Assembly (NCBI GenBank): GCA_002811645.1
Contig: PDIP01000073.1
Location: forward strand, 1-64,000
Origin: Corallochytrium limacisporum
Lineage: Eukaryota > Opisthokonta
Length of the DNA: 64,000 nt
Direction: 5' to 3'
Shown: piece by piece, positions 20,592 to 33,100 of the stretch
How positions within the stretch are numbered: the first letter of the stretch is position 1
Layout: each line of letters begins with the position of its first letter
Notes under the pieces: model-generated
The model's database searches: none
The model's input: the letters and a program-made list of their open reading frames with translations, nothing else
What the model was told of the DNA's origin: nothing
Translations under genes and position numbers: made by a program

Positions 20592-22695
20592 GTGATGCTA
20601 TTGCTGCTGTTGTTCCGGCTGTCCCTGTCTCTCTTCGCTGTGGTGACCGACAGCATCTCGCGAGGCCAGACTGGAAAAAGAAATAATACACGAGCCAAAG
20701 GCGGACAAACGGACCAGATAATTTTTTTTTTCCTTTGTCTGCTCGGACTCGGAGGACGAGGCGGAATATCTCGATGGCGGTTTCAATACGTTTTCTTCGC
20801 TGGCTTTCCCCTTCCCCCAATGTCTTCCTCCTAGAAATTAGAAATCGATCATCATCCGCTCCTTTTACCGCTGAATTCGTCCGGCTTTGCGATGGAGGGG
20901 GACCCCTCGTCTTCTCAAATACCGTGTCCCCGTCTCGTCGAAGCCTGCTGATTGGCTGAAGGGGATCATAGATTGAACAAAATGATGTGATCGACTAAAA
21001 CAAAAAACGACACAATGCCCCGTGACCAACCTCTTTTTGGCCCAGTTATGGGGAAAGGGAACTTCGGGCAGTTGACATTGCAGGCAGGTTGGTCACTACG
21101 TGAAATGTGGCAGTTCTAAAAATACCTGGCCGTTCGTATTCATTCATAGTGGGCCGTGGAAAGTCGACAGAGAAAGGAAGCTGACCCCGGGGGAGGGGAG
21201 GGAGGGGGACAAGTTCTGTGCAAGGTTCCATTGCGGGTAGATCAGTAGATGTCACACACTTTACTATCAGTGTGTGTACGTGTTGGCGCATATTATCTCT
21301 GCTGCAGCTCAATCAGCATAACAAGGTGTAAATCACATGGACATCATGGAGGCAAGCCGACCCTCCCTACATTGGCCCACCGGCGAATTTTTAGTCTCCC
21401 CGACACCAGTTCTTTGATGTTTGTCAGGGTCATGTGTCAATCCACATAGGCTCACGCTTATTGCTGACTTGGCCGCAGTGCCTCTGGTTTCATTGTCTGC
21501 TGTGTCCGGTGGAATCCGACAGCGATTCGCAGGAGGCAACCAGTCTCAGCCACTGAAGTTTCCTTTTCAGCTTTGCTTCCTGCGGTCAGTATCGACAAAG
21601 GAGAGTGCCTGTTTACATTAAGACGAAACGGTGACGGAGCTCGTTGATACCTTCATATGCCCAGTGGCGAAATTGACTTGTCTCATCTTGACCCGAGATC
21701 AGGAGAACCGCGTGTTTTTGTTGTTGGTACAAGTTTGCCTCTTGTGAGTATTTTGTTTTATTTATTGTTTTTTTAATTAGGTTGGTTGATGTTGCACAGC
21801 GCGGTCCAAAGACGGGCTCGGTACGTTAGCCAGGTTTGGCATTTTACCCAAGCCCTCGATTCAGCTTTGGCGCGATAATTCGGCCGATTGGGCTCCTTTA
21901 CTACATATTAGCACGTTTACTATGATGAAGTCCCGCCCCCTCCTGCCCCACTGTGGCCTTACGTTCACGGTTTCCCGAACCGAGGCCCCTTATATGAACA
22001 TTTTCCAAATTTCTGGCGAAAGACTTCTCCTGCTTTATTCGTTGCCATTGCGTCCCGCGCTCCTGCTCATTCGATCGCCGATCGGCTTGGACGTGTTGGG
22101 CCCGTTGAAGCCTCAACAAGTGGGAGAGGCTGTCGTCAATATTCAACTAAGAAAAAAACTGGAAATACCTGTTTTAATAGTGAATGTATTGATGTGTTGG
22201 CGTTGCTGTGGCGGGTCTCCCGGGACTGGGAACCCAACCGAAAGTTCGCAAACGAGGCTAGCCTAGCCTTGGGAAATGTCGGAGAGGGCGACAGGCAGCT
22301 CTCGCGGGCGCCCCAAGGGGTACCCGGGAGGGGGGACAGAGCCAAACGAGAGATCCAATAGTTTTAGAATGCTGGCATTCGCGATGACCGACTGCGCAGT
22401 CAGTCAAATCGGTTCATCAGTGGCAGCGAAGGTAACGCTGATGAGATGAATCTGAGCTGTTCGCACACGCATCAGTCGTCCGGGAGAGCCTCGCTTCATG
22501 GTGAAATATGTCATTATACACAGATCCCAGCTGCTGGCCCTACGATCCATCTCAGCGTCATGGCCAACCCATAGCAAGGCACCGTGCTATTGAAACACTT
22601 CGTCGGGGTTATGTTGTGACTATTATGCAGAATGTACTTGATAAAATTTGACAATGGAAACGTATGCACTCAATGAATAGTTGAGTTGTCGAAAT

Positions 22696-24114
22696 TTAAA
22701 CCTCGTTGCCGTTGACAAAGACGGGTTCACCGGCGTCAGAGGCCTTGACGGCGTCACCGGGCTTCTTCATCGTTGAGAAGTCCTGAGAGCCAGTGGTGAC
22801 TTGAGAGTCACGGTAGGCGTCACGGGGGTAAGCAGGCTCTCCGTGCTTGTACATATCCAGACCCTCAAGCTCGACCTTCTCAGTCACACGCAGCAGACCG
22901 GTGGCCTTGAAACCGAAGAAAAAGATGGCCATGGTGACGGCAACCCAAGCAATGACGGAGATGTTACCCACGATATTCCAGCCGAACTGCTTGAAGGAAT
23001 CCGAATCCCACTGGTAGAAGATACCGGTGTCGACGGAGAACAGAGGAGCAGCCAGAGTACCCCAGATACCAGCACCCAGATGGACGGCGACCGCCTCAAC
23101 AGGGTCATCAATTCCAGCCTTCAGAATCATCTTGGCCCACAAAACTTCAGTGATACCGGCGACAATACCGATCACGTAGGCGGCCCAGGGGTAGACAGCG
23201 TTTACACCAGCGCAAATGGCAACCATACCGGCCAGGGCACCATTCACGGCTCCGAGGAAGGACCAGGCCTTGTTCTCGGCACGCAGGATGACCAGGGCAG
23301 AGATAGCACCACCGGCACCAGCCAACAGAGTGTTAACAATGGCAGCGTTCAGAACATAGGCGGAGCCACCAACAACGGACAATTCAGAACCACCGTTGAA
23401 AGCGAAGAAGCCGAACCAAAGGATGAAACCACCGAGGGCAGCGAGGACGGTAGAGTGACCGGGCATGGGCAGAGGGCGGCCAGCCTCGTCGAAACGACCG
23501 ATACGGGGACCAATAGCAATGGCACCGACCAAACCAGCAGTACCACCGACACAGTGGACCAGAGTGGAGCCAGCGAAGTCCTGGAAGCCAATGGCACCAT
23601 CGTTGGGACCTTCAGTAGCGAGCCAGCCACCACCCCACTGCCAGTGAGTAGCGATGGGGTAGACGAAGCCAGTCAGGACAATGGAATACATCATGTAGCC
23701 CTGGAGGGTCATACGCTCGGCAACGGCACCAGACACAATGGTGGCGGCAGTGGCAGCGAAGGCGAACTGGAACCAGAAGTCAGAGAACAGACCACGGTTC
23801 TCGCAGTTGTTCAGATCGTGGAGGGCGAAAAAGTTGTCGCCAGCGAACTCGTTGTCACCGCCATAGGCGAAACCGTAACCGAGCAGCCAGTAGGATGAGG
23901 CACCGATCGCAATATCCATGAAGTTCTTGAACAGAATATTTGTAGCATTCTTGGAGCGAATAGAACCAGCTTCGAGGAAAGCGAAACCTCCCTGCATCAA
24001 GAAGACGACCATACCCATGATAGCCAGGAACAGCTGGTCAATGGAGACCTCGAGGGCATCAATGCGCTCGACATCAGTCTCAGCAGTAGGACAATCAAAA
24101 GCACCAGCAACCAT
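22696..24114 (-). CDS. ammonium transporter, AMT family (copy 2)
   Basis: Ammonium transporter of 472 residues, very similar to copy 1 along its full length. The pore histidines are in GFVYPIATHWQWGGGW and VEAVAVHLGAGIWGTLA. Note THWQW here against THWHW in copy 1. The N-terminus begins MVAGAFDCPTAETD, colinear with copy 1, and the C-tail keeps EKVELEGLDMYKHGEPAYPRD. The last residues differ in length and sequence (copy 2 lacks about eight residues). Codon choice is more C/G-ending and uniform than in copy 1, which may indicate higher expression. Start is the ATG at 24114, followed by a frame without introns. The pair most likely arose by tandem duplication, later kept similar by selection and perhaps gene conversion. 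Confidence 0.96.
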   Translation of the reverse strand: MVAGAFDCPTAETDVERIDALEVSIDQLFLAIMGMVVFLMQGGFAFLEAGSIRSKNATNILFKNFMDIAIGASSYWLLGYGFAYGGDNEFAGDNFFALHDLNNCENRGLFSDFWFQFAFAATAATIVSGAVAERMTLQGYMMYSIVLTGFVYPIATHWQWGGGWLATEGPNDGAIGFQDFAGSTLVHCVGGTAGLVGAIAIGPRIGRFDEAGRPLPMPGHSTVLAALGGFILWFGFFAFNGGSELSVVGGSAYVLNAAIVNTLLAGAGGAISALVILRAENKAWSFLGAVNGALAGMVAICAGVNAVYPWAAYVIGIVAGITEVLWAKMILKAGIDDPVEAVAVHLGAGIWGTLAAPLFSVDTGIFYQWDSDSFKQFGWNIVGNISVIAWVAVTMAIFFFGFKATGLLRVTEKVELEGLDMYKHGEPAYPRDAYRDSQVTTGSQDFSTMKKPGDAVKASDAGEPVFVNGNEV

Positions 24115-27100
24115 TTTGAAGGAGTGCTATGTGAACGTAGATATTAGAACAACTCTACTTTAGGATACTGATTCAGCAAAAACTTTTCCACTGAAGCGAT
24201 CTGAATCACTTTAAATACCTGGGCCCAGCACACCACGTTGCGCTTCTTTCGCCGGCCGACTCTTTGTTGTGATGCAAACGTCTCATCACATTGTTCGCGT
24301 TTACAACAACTCCCGATCGGAAGGAACCACAACCAAGCAGGTGGGCTTACAGGAACCCCAAATTTGGATTCCCTGCGAGTTCCTCAGTCAAACAGCACCA
24401 CCCCCCCTTGAGTATGTAAGTAAAGGCTTATGCGCTTGTCAAACAGGAGATTTGATAACAGATACGTGTGTTAGTTCACTAGTAGTTTGGACAGAGTGAC
24501 ACGCAATGGACGGGCTGCCGATAGTATTTGAATGATAGTTTTTCATCTCGAAACAAACAGGGTAATGTCCACTTTCTCGCCGGGGGCCCTTCCCCTCTTC
24601 CCCCCTCCCCTCTTTCCCTTCCGTTCCGCCTTCCCCCCCCCTCTCCCCCGGGGGCCCCTCCCGCTTTGGTTCCCCAAGGCCTGAGAAGCTCTCACACCTA
24701 ACACCAAGCCGACCCCCTTCCCCCTCCTCTTCGGGAGGTGAAGAGCGAAAGTCCTTTCCCCTTCCCCCCGGCCCTCTCTGGGATGGGCTAAGCTTGTATT
24801 ATTGTGCACGGTCCCGTTCAAAACACTGTGCGGGGATTGCCTCTTGCAAAAGCGTCTGGGTCAGTGCTGCCATTGAGTCATAGAATCTCGACTTAAAGAC
24901 ATACAGACCAATCACGCGTATTACGTTGAACAAGTCAGAACCTCACATTTCCCTTTCTATTTGTAACTCTGTGCATCATCTGGCACCATGTCGATGTCCG
25001 TTGGAAAATGCAAGTGTGACCACCATTGCTACACATCCAATTGTGCTGCGTGTGTGGAGGCATGGGTTTGCGCAGAAAGAGAGCTAGGGAGCGGTCAAGG
25101 CTTGGACACCTTTCGGCCCGGAGAACCATGGTGTTCCGGTAACCAACGCAGAGGATTGCCCACAAACCCTTGCATTCTCTGTCCAATTTCAGGTTCCGTA
25201 TTCAGCACCAAGAAACGAAGTTTTCTTCACGTATCACACCCATCTTCGCTTGTTCGGCAGGTTTTCGTGTACGAATGTGGGCCTATAGGTAGGAAAGCAA
25301 GGTTAAAGTCTTATGTTTCTCAGCGACAGTAGTATCTCCATGATGGAGATGAGAGTACACTTGCCTACCCGTCACATCATTGAGAACCGGGAATCATTCA
25401 CTGAGCATCCTGTCGAAACTTCTTCTTCATTCTTCTGCCTTTTCTTGGCCCGCTGTTTCCTAGCCGGCCAAAGCCACCATGTTTGCTGTATTGTTGTTTT
25501 TCTTATTATATCCTAGCGTCCCCGTTTCTTTCGCTTTAAAAATATGCCAACAAGTTCAGACGCACGAAGCACTGATAGTGACTAGGCAGCAGCACGTACT
25601 CAACGTCGCGAGACGTTACGAAAAATGGACATGAAGCCCATCGAGGGACGAACTAGTCCGTCTAAGCATTGAACATCTGCATGCTGAGAGGGCATTGAAC
25701 TGCATGCTCACCCTTTGAGGTGAGCAGGGGATGGAACAAGACAACCGGGTATTCAGGAAGTGTGTGGGTGTATGAATGGACTCAGCTAGAACGCAAAAAG
25801 AAAAAGAAACGGATTTCCATAGCGGTTCTACGCCGACAATCAGGCACAGATTCTTCGGTTTTCCACCAAACCAAAAAAATACTGTCATACTCAAACGGGG
25901 CTGTTCTACACGAGTTTTCCGGGACGCCAAGAATGGCCATCGGGACCAAAGAACAAAATAATCGGATGACTCTCCGTCGCGTAGGGAATATATACGGAAA
26001 CCGCGGCTGTGACAGAGAAGCACAGGATATTCGTGATCGTCTGAGGCCAGTTTCCTGAACTCACTGGTATCCGGTGACGTCCGCGAACACACGGGTGAGT
26101 CAGTGCAATGGTGCAAGTCCACAGGTATGGACAGATACCCAGCAAACTCAGACGGTACAACCCCTATCGTAGTATGTGCGACCTTGGGTGTAAATGGTGC
26201 AAGAAAAGAAGAAGAACTTTGAACCTGTTCGGTGTTTTCCGTCAGCGGCTGTGCCCAATTTTCCGAGGGCTTTTTGGGCGGTGCAAGACAACTGGTTTTG
26301 GGGCAGAACGTTCTCTATAGACTCCTTGCAGGTGGGCGCTGCGTGCCGAATTCTCCCGGTTTTCGATGTGCAAGCCAGTTTCTGGAGATGGCTATTTCCT
26401 ACCAAATGACACCATCGCCTTCGGCGATAGAAGAAAATGCTGAAATTGGCGGGCGCACTCGGCGGGCCCAAAAGTAGCCAGTTGAAAGACATGGAGTTCT
26501 CCAACCCACTGCCAAAATACCTTCAAACAAGACCACTGTCCGCTGGACATGAGCAATATACAGTTTATGCCAGGCTCGACGACAGTTGATTGATGGAAAG
26601 TGGATCATACTCCACGGGTTTAATGATGTCCATTATTGCTACAGTCAACAACAGAAAGCTCTCTATTCTCCTTTCAAAACAGTCCCGTTCACCCGCCCTA
26701 ACTCCAACCAGTTAGAACACTATGGAGGGGAGGGAAGAACCACGCTTCTGCGCAGAATCACACTCTCTCGCTGTCGTTCACGGACAATGACGTGATTAGT
26801 CTGCCGCGGGCGGTCTTCCCATATATTCAGTGTTATGCGTCATGTAAAGACACCTTCGGACGAAGCGAAATTCCATCCTGGAACGAATTGACTCTTGCTG
26901 AAGAGAAAGGTGACGGGGTCCATCTAGCAATGAACTCTTGCTTCAGCGCAATTGACATTGCGGTGATTGTGATGATATGGTGAACTGGTAGGCTTGTGTA
27001 GATCTGTTGTGTCTGTTCACAAATCTGTCCGTTTCATCCAATACATAAAATTCTACACCATGTGACTTCCCCTGTTCGCTAGGGGTGAGAGTACCTTTGT

Positions 27101-30100
27101 GTTCGGACTGTCACAAAGGCGGTTGGGGAAACAATCAATTCCACACCCTTGTGTATACCCCTGTTGTTCAACATGTTTGGCGTTGCTCGTGCATGATCAA
27201 CGTGCCCTTGATGTTGGGTAGTAAGTGAAGGAGGGCCTCAAATGAGAACCTGTCCTTGCTCATGCATGCATGTCATTGCAATGCGTATACCAACAGCAGG
27301 AGTGCACACCCTTATACGCCTGGTACTAAGAATCCTATAGACCGGACCCCATTGATACGTAACTGCGTATTATCTGTAGTACGGTGTGGTTTCGAAACGT
27401 GGAGGAAATCCGTCCCTCCACTGGAGCTCCACCTTTTGTTAGAAATAGATGACCATCTCAGTTACGTCAAAGAGTCTGGCCATGCAGTGTCTCTCTGAGT
27501 TTGTGTTATCAACTCTGTCCGCTCACATGCTCGCACCATGTCTACGAGTATGTATCTCTTAACCTGCGGACGTTGAGGTCACTCGAGTTCGTGCCGCTGT
27601 GCTGGAGAATATGCTGAACTAATCGACTACTTCCCTTCCACCAACATCACACGATGCATCCAACCAGCAGTAGAATCTTATCAAGGAATTTCAACAGACA
27701 CCGGGACACAATAGTACCATCTGATTCTCGAACCAACTCCGCGGCAGTCTCCCCTGGAATCCAATGTACAATTGCTTCCTTCACAACCCCACGCCCCCGG
27801 GAGTCAAATTTTCCGACCACCTCAGACCGTGCTAAAAGTAGTTTTGTAGCAACCAGCGGAAGCCAGAGTTCCAGACTGAAATGTGGCACTTCAGCCATGG
27901 AATAAGAAGTTAGAAACAATCTGACGTGATATCAAATGGTTTGTCGGCTCCATCAGCAATGACTAGGACCGCCGGTATGCATTACACATAGTAAAGCGAT
28001 AGAGAGAATGACGGAGCGAGGCAGAAGACGCACGGGAGGGCGGGCAGGCCGGAGAAGCTCTCCCCTTAATTATTCCGCACACATTAATGCTGAGTTGGTT
28101 CATGAACTGCATAACGAATGTACGAAGAAAACCAGTGCAGTGTATGGTAAGTAGGCTACTCTCACATGTTTTTGTGCGAGTAGTGAAATGTACCAGGAAT
28201 GTAGCATCAGCAACCGCGGACGAGTTGACCCACCACCAAAACACTTAGGCATGTTGGGGGTTTGAGCTAAGCAACCAGCGCGGTGGACGGAGGCGTGAAG
28301 CCGGAACGGACATTCACCCGAGTCAAACGGTGAAACTCACGGGACAGGGCGTCGAGTCTGACAGAGCGGTCATCATACGCCTAGGTGCGGTTGAACACAA
28401 TGACATCCTCTGCTAGACACTTAGGGCCTAAAAGCGTGGCCGTGAGCGGTGTGTGTTTGTCTTGCATGCTTCATTGGGTGGATAATATGATGGATCTAGG
28501 CGTGCAGACGATGCCAGCCACGTTTGGACGTCGACGATGAGGTGATTTGGGGTCGGAACCTGCACATTCGGAGCGCCTGGGTCAGATCTGAGGCCCTTTC
28601 AGGCGCTGTTCCTCATTATTCTTCTTCGAAAATTTCCTTTTTGTATACAACGTGTGGGCAGCAGAGAAGCTTCCCTACCCGCTGCTTCCCCGACGGATCA
28701 GGGTTTCGTTAAACAAGGTCCACTAAGTCACTTGTAAACTCTCTTTGTAGGTGCTGTGCTTCATTTTGACTGAATTGGACAGTTTTGCTATTGAAAATTT
28801 ATTCACGCATAGCAAATCGATAGTTGCCAACACCGGCCGGTGTTTACCGGAACGTGTGGGCGAGGCTACCAACGCACGAAACGCTCGTATTCTTGTCGAC
28901 ATGTTTATACCTCGCGCTTGGTAATCATCGTGAAGGTGTGTTCCCACCTGCGCAACGTGCAAAGTGAGTTCTTCAAATCCCCTGTTGATACCGAACCCAA
29001 AAGTTTTATGCAATTTATTATGTAGCGCTGAAGGAACACAGTAAAGGACAAATCAGGGCACGCGCCCTCCTCCGTTCAGAACAGAAATTGGATCATCGCG
29101 CGGTATCCAGAAAAAAAATCATCGACCGCGAACCATTTTTGGGGAACTAATACCGGGGACAATGTATGCAAAAGGCGCAGCTACCATTCGCGACCCTGCG
29201 TAGACGAGCGACAAGGCTATCCCCAACACCCGGGGTGCTACGTCACGGCGATCTCGAGAATGCAGGCAGGCAAAGCTGTCGAGTTTCTGCCAATCCTTGT
29301 CATACTAAACATATGCGTCCGGCAGATCACATGTTTTCGGACCCGTTCAAAATTCAGTAATATTGATGGGCTACCCCTGTGCACACCAAAACTGTCGTTG
29401 TCAAAACACAACATACAGACATGCACTATCCAGTAAAGCTAAAATGAGTTCGTACTTTCTTGGATTCTTCCCCAAGTAAAATACGAGCAAATGTCAGTGT
29501 TTGCAAGAGTATTGGATTCCATGCCAGGCGTCACCAAACGAGTATTAATTGGACATGGTGTAGCAAACCTAATGGATACAGAATATTGCGGAGTTGGTGC
29601 CCAGTGCAAGATGTTCCATGTTTCATACAAAATGAGAATCTCAGGGGGGCACGATTCACCACAACCAACCGCGTGCGATTCGTGTTGACGCGCCTTCCGA
29701 ACTGAATATGTTGAAGGCTTTGGTGGTTGGCGTGAAAGAGCCACTCCCTCGTTCTCAATAGCGTTTGCGTTGCTTGTTCGATCTATTCGTATTCGTCGTT
29801 GCATCGATGGTTAACGCACTTCTGGTGGCGCGGAGGGTTTGCCCGGTCGTGGCGATTTCGGACACGTTGAGTTTTACGCTCGGAATGCAGGACCATTCTA
29901 TTTTTAAGCACCCTCGAACGGGTCCTGGTCGCTGGTGGCCATACTCTGCTACCACAACCCTCCGATAGAATTCGCCAGTAAACGGAAAGCCCGCATACCG
30001 AAAATAGACTCCTAATTTTGGCCTCCGTCACTCTTCCGAAGGGCCAGCCGGATAATCACGTCATTTGCACGGGGTCTATAGTGAATATACTGGATCCGCA

Positions 30101-33100
30101 ACACGCCGCGCGGGTAAAGGCGGAAAGGGGAAAGGGAGCCCTTTCCCCCTTCTCTCCCGGAGTGCGTAGCCAGGAAATTGATCCACACTGGCACTGTTCA
30201 CACTGATCGCTCCACAATTTGCACAGACCACGGATCCAGCCATTCCTTCGGTTTGAGAGTGAGCATGATACATGCATGATGAACACCTTTGGTTCCAAAC
30301 TATTCACCGGCAGTTCACAACAGAGACTAAGTGTTACCGGATCGACATTAAGCAGCCTCGTTTCATGCATGAGTACCGTGATTGTACGGTAAGGGATCAA
30401 TCTACTCTGCGACGACATGCGTATGTCACATGGCCCAAACTTGTGATGTATATAGGAGATGTGGAACGCCTCCCAAATTCTCATGTTTGGTCTTCCATCA
30501 ATACAGAACTTTCCAAACGAAAAATGCAATATGTTAAGTATGGCGCTTCACACGTCACAGCTATTTTGGAATTGTCGCACAGTCTTTAGAAACTCTTAGT
30601 GAACTCGCGGTCATTTGTTACCGTTGCCTTATTGAAAAGCCGGTAGACTGGGATAGATTTGCGAACGCAAATGCATTTCCTCTCTGAATAGTACGCAGAT
30701 TGAAGAACAGGATGTAGGCCGCGGGATGTGTGACACTAAAATCAATCATGTAAGTGTCCTTCGCGACCATGACTGACATCTTCATGCTTTCTCGCGACGA
30801 TACACGATTTGGCCACCCTGTTTGTACTACAGATTCACCATCTCCACTTGTCACAATCAGCGTGAAGACGATGATGATCCATCATCCACGAATCATGTGA
30901 GAACCTTATTTCCGGAGACAGATGCGGACACACCTACAATCGTCATCATGTTTGGCCCGCTTCCTTGACCCCGCTCGCGTTGATAGACGATGCTGTCCGT
31001 TTGCGTTGATGATGACGGTTGATATACTTCTCCATGATACCGGCTCTGTCAGTTGAGTCGGCCGCCTTACAGTGTCCTACGGACTTACTGGCCCGTCCGT
31101 ACTTTCGGTTCAGGACCTGAAAGCAACCAACGACACTGCTTTGCGGTACTTGTGCACGATTGTGGGTTGGGTTGGGGTCGTCTGAGGAGCGTCTGTGCAA
31201 GTTGTGGCCCGGCCCCAACTAAGGAATGCCCGACTTAGAAAAATGGGGTCAGAACCGACGCTTCTTTGTCTTCCTCCTGGACAGCAAAATCTTCTTTGGC
31301 CATTTTTACCTTCGAAAGCACATCATCCGTGGAAGGCGGAAGAGGTGGGTCGATGTAGTCGAGGCAGCTGAAAACATCACAGCAACCAAAAACCGACAAA
31401 CCTGAGCACAACATTTAACTCACCACAGAGAAACGATGAGAGTTGGCAGTTACAAGGGACGCAGGAGGAAAGGGAAGGAAAATTTAGTTGATTGGGGCGA
31501 ACACTCTCCAAGAAACCAGCAAACAGATCGGACCATCTATCGTATATATCGATGAATACATCTTGACTGACGCACCGTGTCAAACTGGTAGATAATAAAC
31601 AACAATATCGTCGACAAGCATAACAGACAAGCATGATAAACTCAGGGTCCGCAGCTGATCATCACAAGGCATGTGGAGATGTCAAGGGCATCTGGGCATG
31701 GGTGTGAGGTTACTGTGACATACCGTCTCGACTCCTCTCCTCCTCTACTCCTTGCTCCAGTAAAAGTATGGAAACGGAACTCCTTCACAACGGGCACTCA
31801 GACACAGTGGAGCGTCCCCTGTATTGCACAGCTTGAAGTGTTTGGCGAGCTAGAACCGTTCACTCATCCCCTGGCCGTATGTAGAGCAGGTAGGGGAGGT
31901 GAGCATGGTTGAGCTTCGTGGAACATTTCGCCGCCTTGCTCAGTCTCTCACTCCTTCTCGGAACAAGGGTAGAGGGTAACACAGCCGAGGTCCCTTCTCT
32001 GTGACCGAAAAAGCTCGAAGGCAATGGCCTCCTCTATTCCATTGCTCAACGGTGTGGTGATCACGAGTTCCCGCGCTGTGTCGACTTGCGCACACACGTC
32101 GCCGTGTTTTTCGCGACCGATGACGCGGTTGATCACATCATTGAGGATAATCATGTGTCACACAGCCAGGGGCAACAGCAGCAGTGGAATGCAGTAGTGG
32201 GTCCGAACTGGTTGAGTGTGCTGTTCGTCGGGTCGGTGTAGAAACTGCCAGGCCGAAGCAACCCACTCCCTCCCCTCGTTTCGGTGGGGGTCATCTAAGT
32301 AAGGAGGGGCTCTTGCACGGTCACTCATTGCAGGCGCACCTGTGGACACTTGGTCTCTGTTCTCCATGTCTGACCTATGTGTGGAGCTTGGTGGATCTCT
32401 TTATATACAGTTGATGCTTGTCATTACTTGAAGCAAAGTAGTATGCATAATATATTTGTAGGAACAAATCGGATGCACAACTGTGGGTAGTAAGTCGATA
32501 CCGCTATGGAACCTGCAATGAAACATCTTGTACGGGAACAATAGACCACGACTCACCCTTGAGCATCCGAGCATAACTGTGGACCACCATGTGATGGTCT
32601 CAGATAGTCTCTCCCGGCGTATGTTCGGAGTCGGTCGGGGAGCAAGTAGGTACCGGCACCGCACTCAAAACAGTATTCTACAGTTCAGCATCCACATCGG
32701 CGCCAGTTGCGCCGTCTCCATGTCAATGACGAAACTGTTGTACCACAGGACTGTCCTGGGTTCCATGGCCAACTGCCAGGGGCATAGGCCTAAGCGCCTC
32801 GTCGTCAACTCGGAAGCCAGCTTTCTGAGAAAATCTTCAATGCGTCGCGGGACAACTTGACAAGGTCTGGGAAGATTCCTATCAACTATGACGTTTTGAA
32901 TGGTTCGAGTTGACGTATCGCAAGAGTCCTGTAGTAGTAGTAAAGGAGTACTGACAACGGATTCCATGATCTCATAATACAGTCCCAATCCAGGAAAGAT
33001 AGTTCTAACAACCCCCCTGTATCAATGACTTCCTCAGAGTCCCGGTCACTGTAAGATCTGGAGCCCAACCTGGCCAGCAATACCCTCAAGTCTTGAAGGC

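Larger units (their letters stand above)
15554..22695. other. 7.1 kb gene-free spacer between the two AMT genes
   Basis: No recognisable coding gene on either strand. It contains an assembly gap (16061-16270), C/T-rich tracts near 16380-16640, the poly-C/poly-G element at 19760-19780, a CTG trinucleotide repeat at 20524-20588, GT-rich patches near 19917-19938, and unremarkable mixed sequence elsewhere. Open frames of up to 145 codons are low-complexity (poly-Leu, poly-Ala or poly-Ser from the triplet repeat) or match nothing I know. The first few hundred bases should include the promoter of AMT copy 1. Confidence 0.5.

Noticed and set aside
20383-20834. Frames with poly-Leu, poly-Ala or poly-Ser
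   Set aside because: They are translations of the CTG repeat with no conserved sequence around it.
22801-23898. Open frame of 365 codons on the plus strand
   Set aside because: It is antisense to AMT copy 2, with Gly/Thr/Glu-rich composition typical of a reverse reading of biased codons.
25616-26122. Open frame of 168 codons on the minus strand in the gene-poor block
   Set aside because: No conserved motif or domain, and it overlaps comparable frames on the other strand; consistent with chance.
32158-32367. A second in-frame TGA (32158-32160) joining two minus-strand frames, considered as another Sec codon
   Set aside because: The flanking residues form no redox motif, no known selenoprotein family matches and I found no SECIS-like hairpin nearby.
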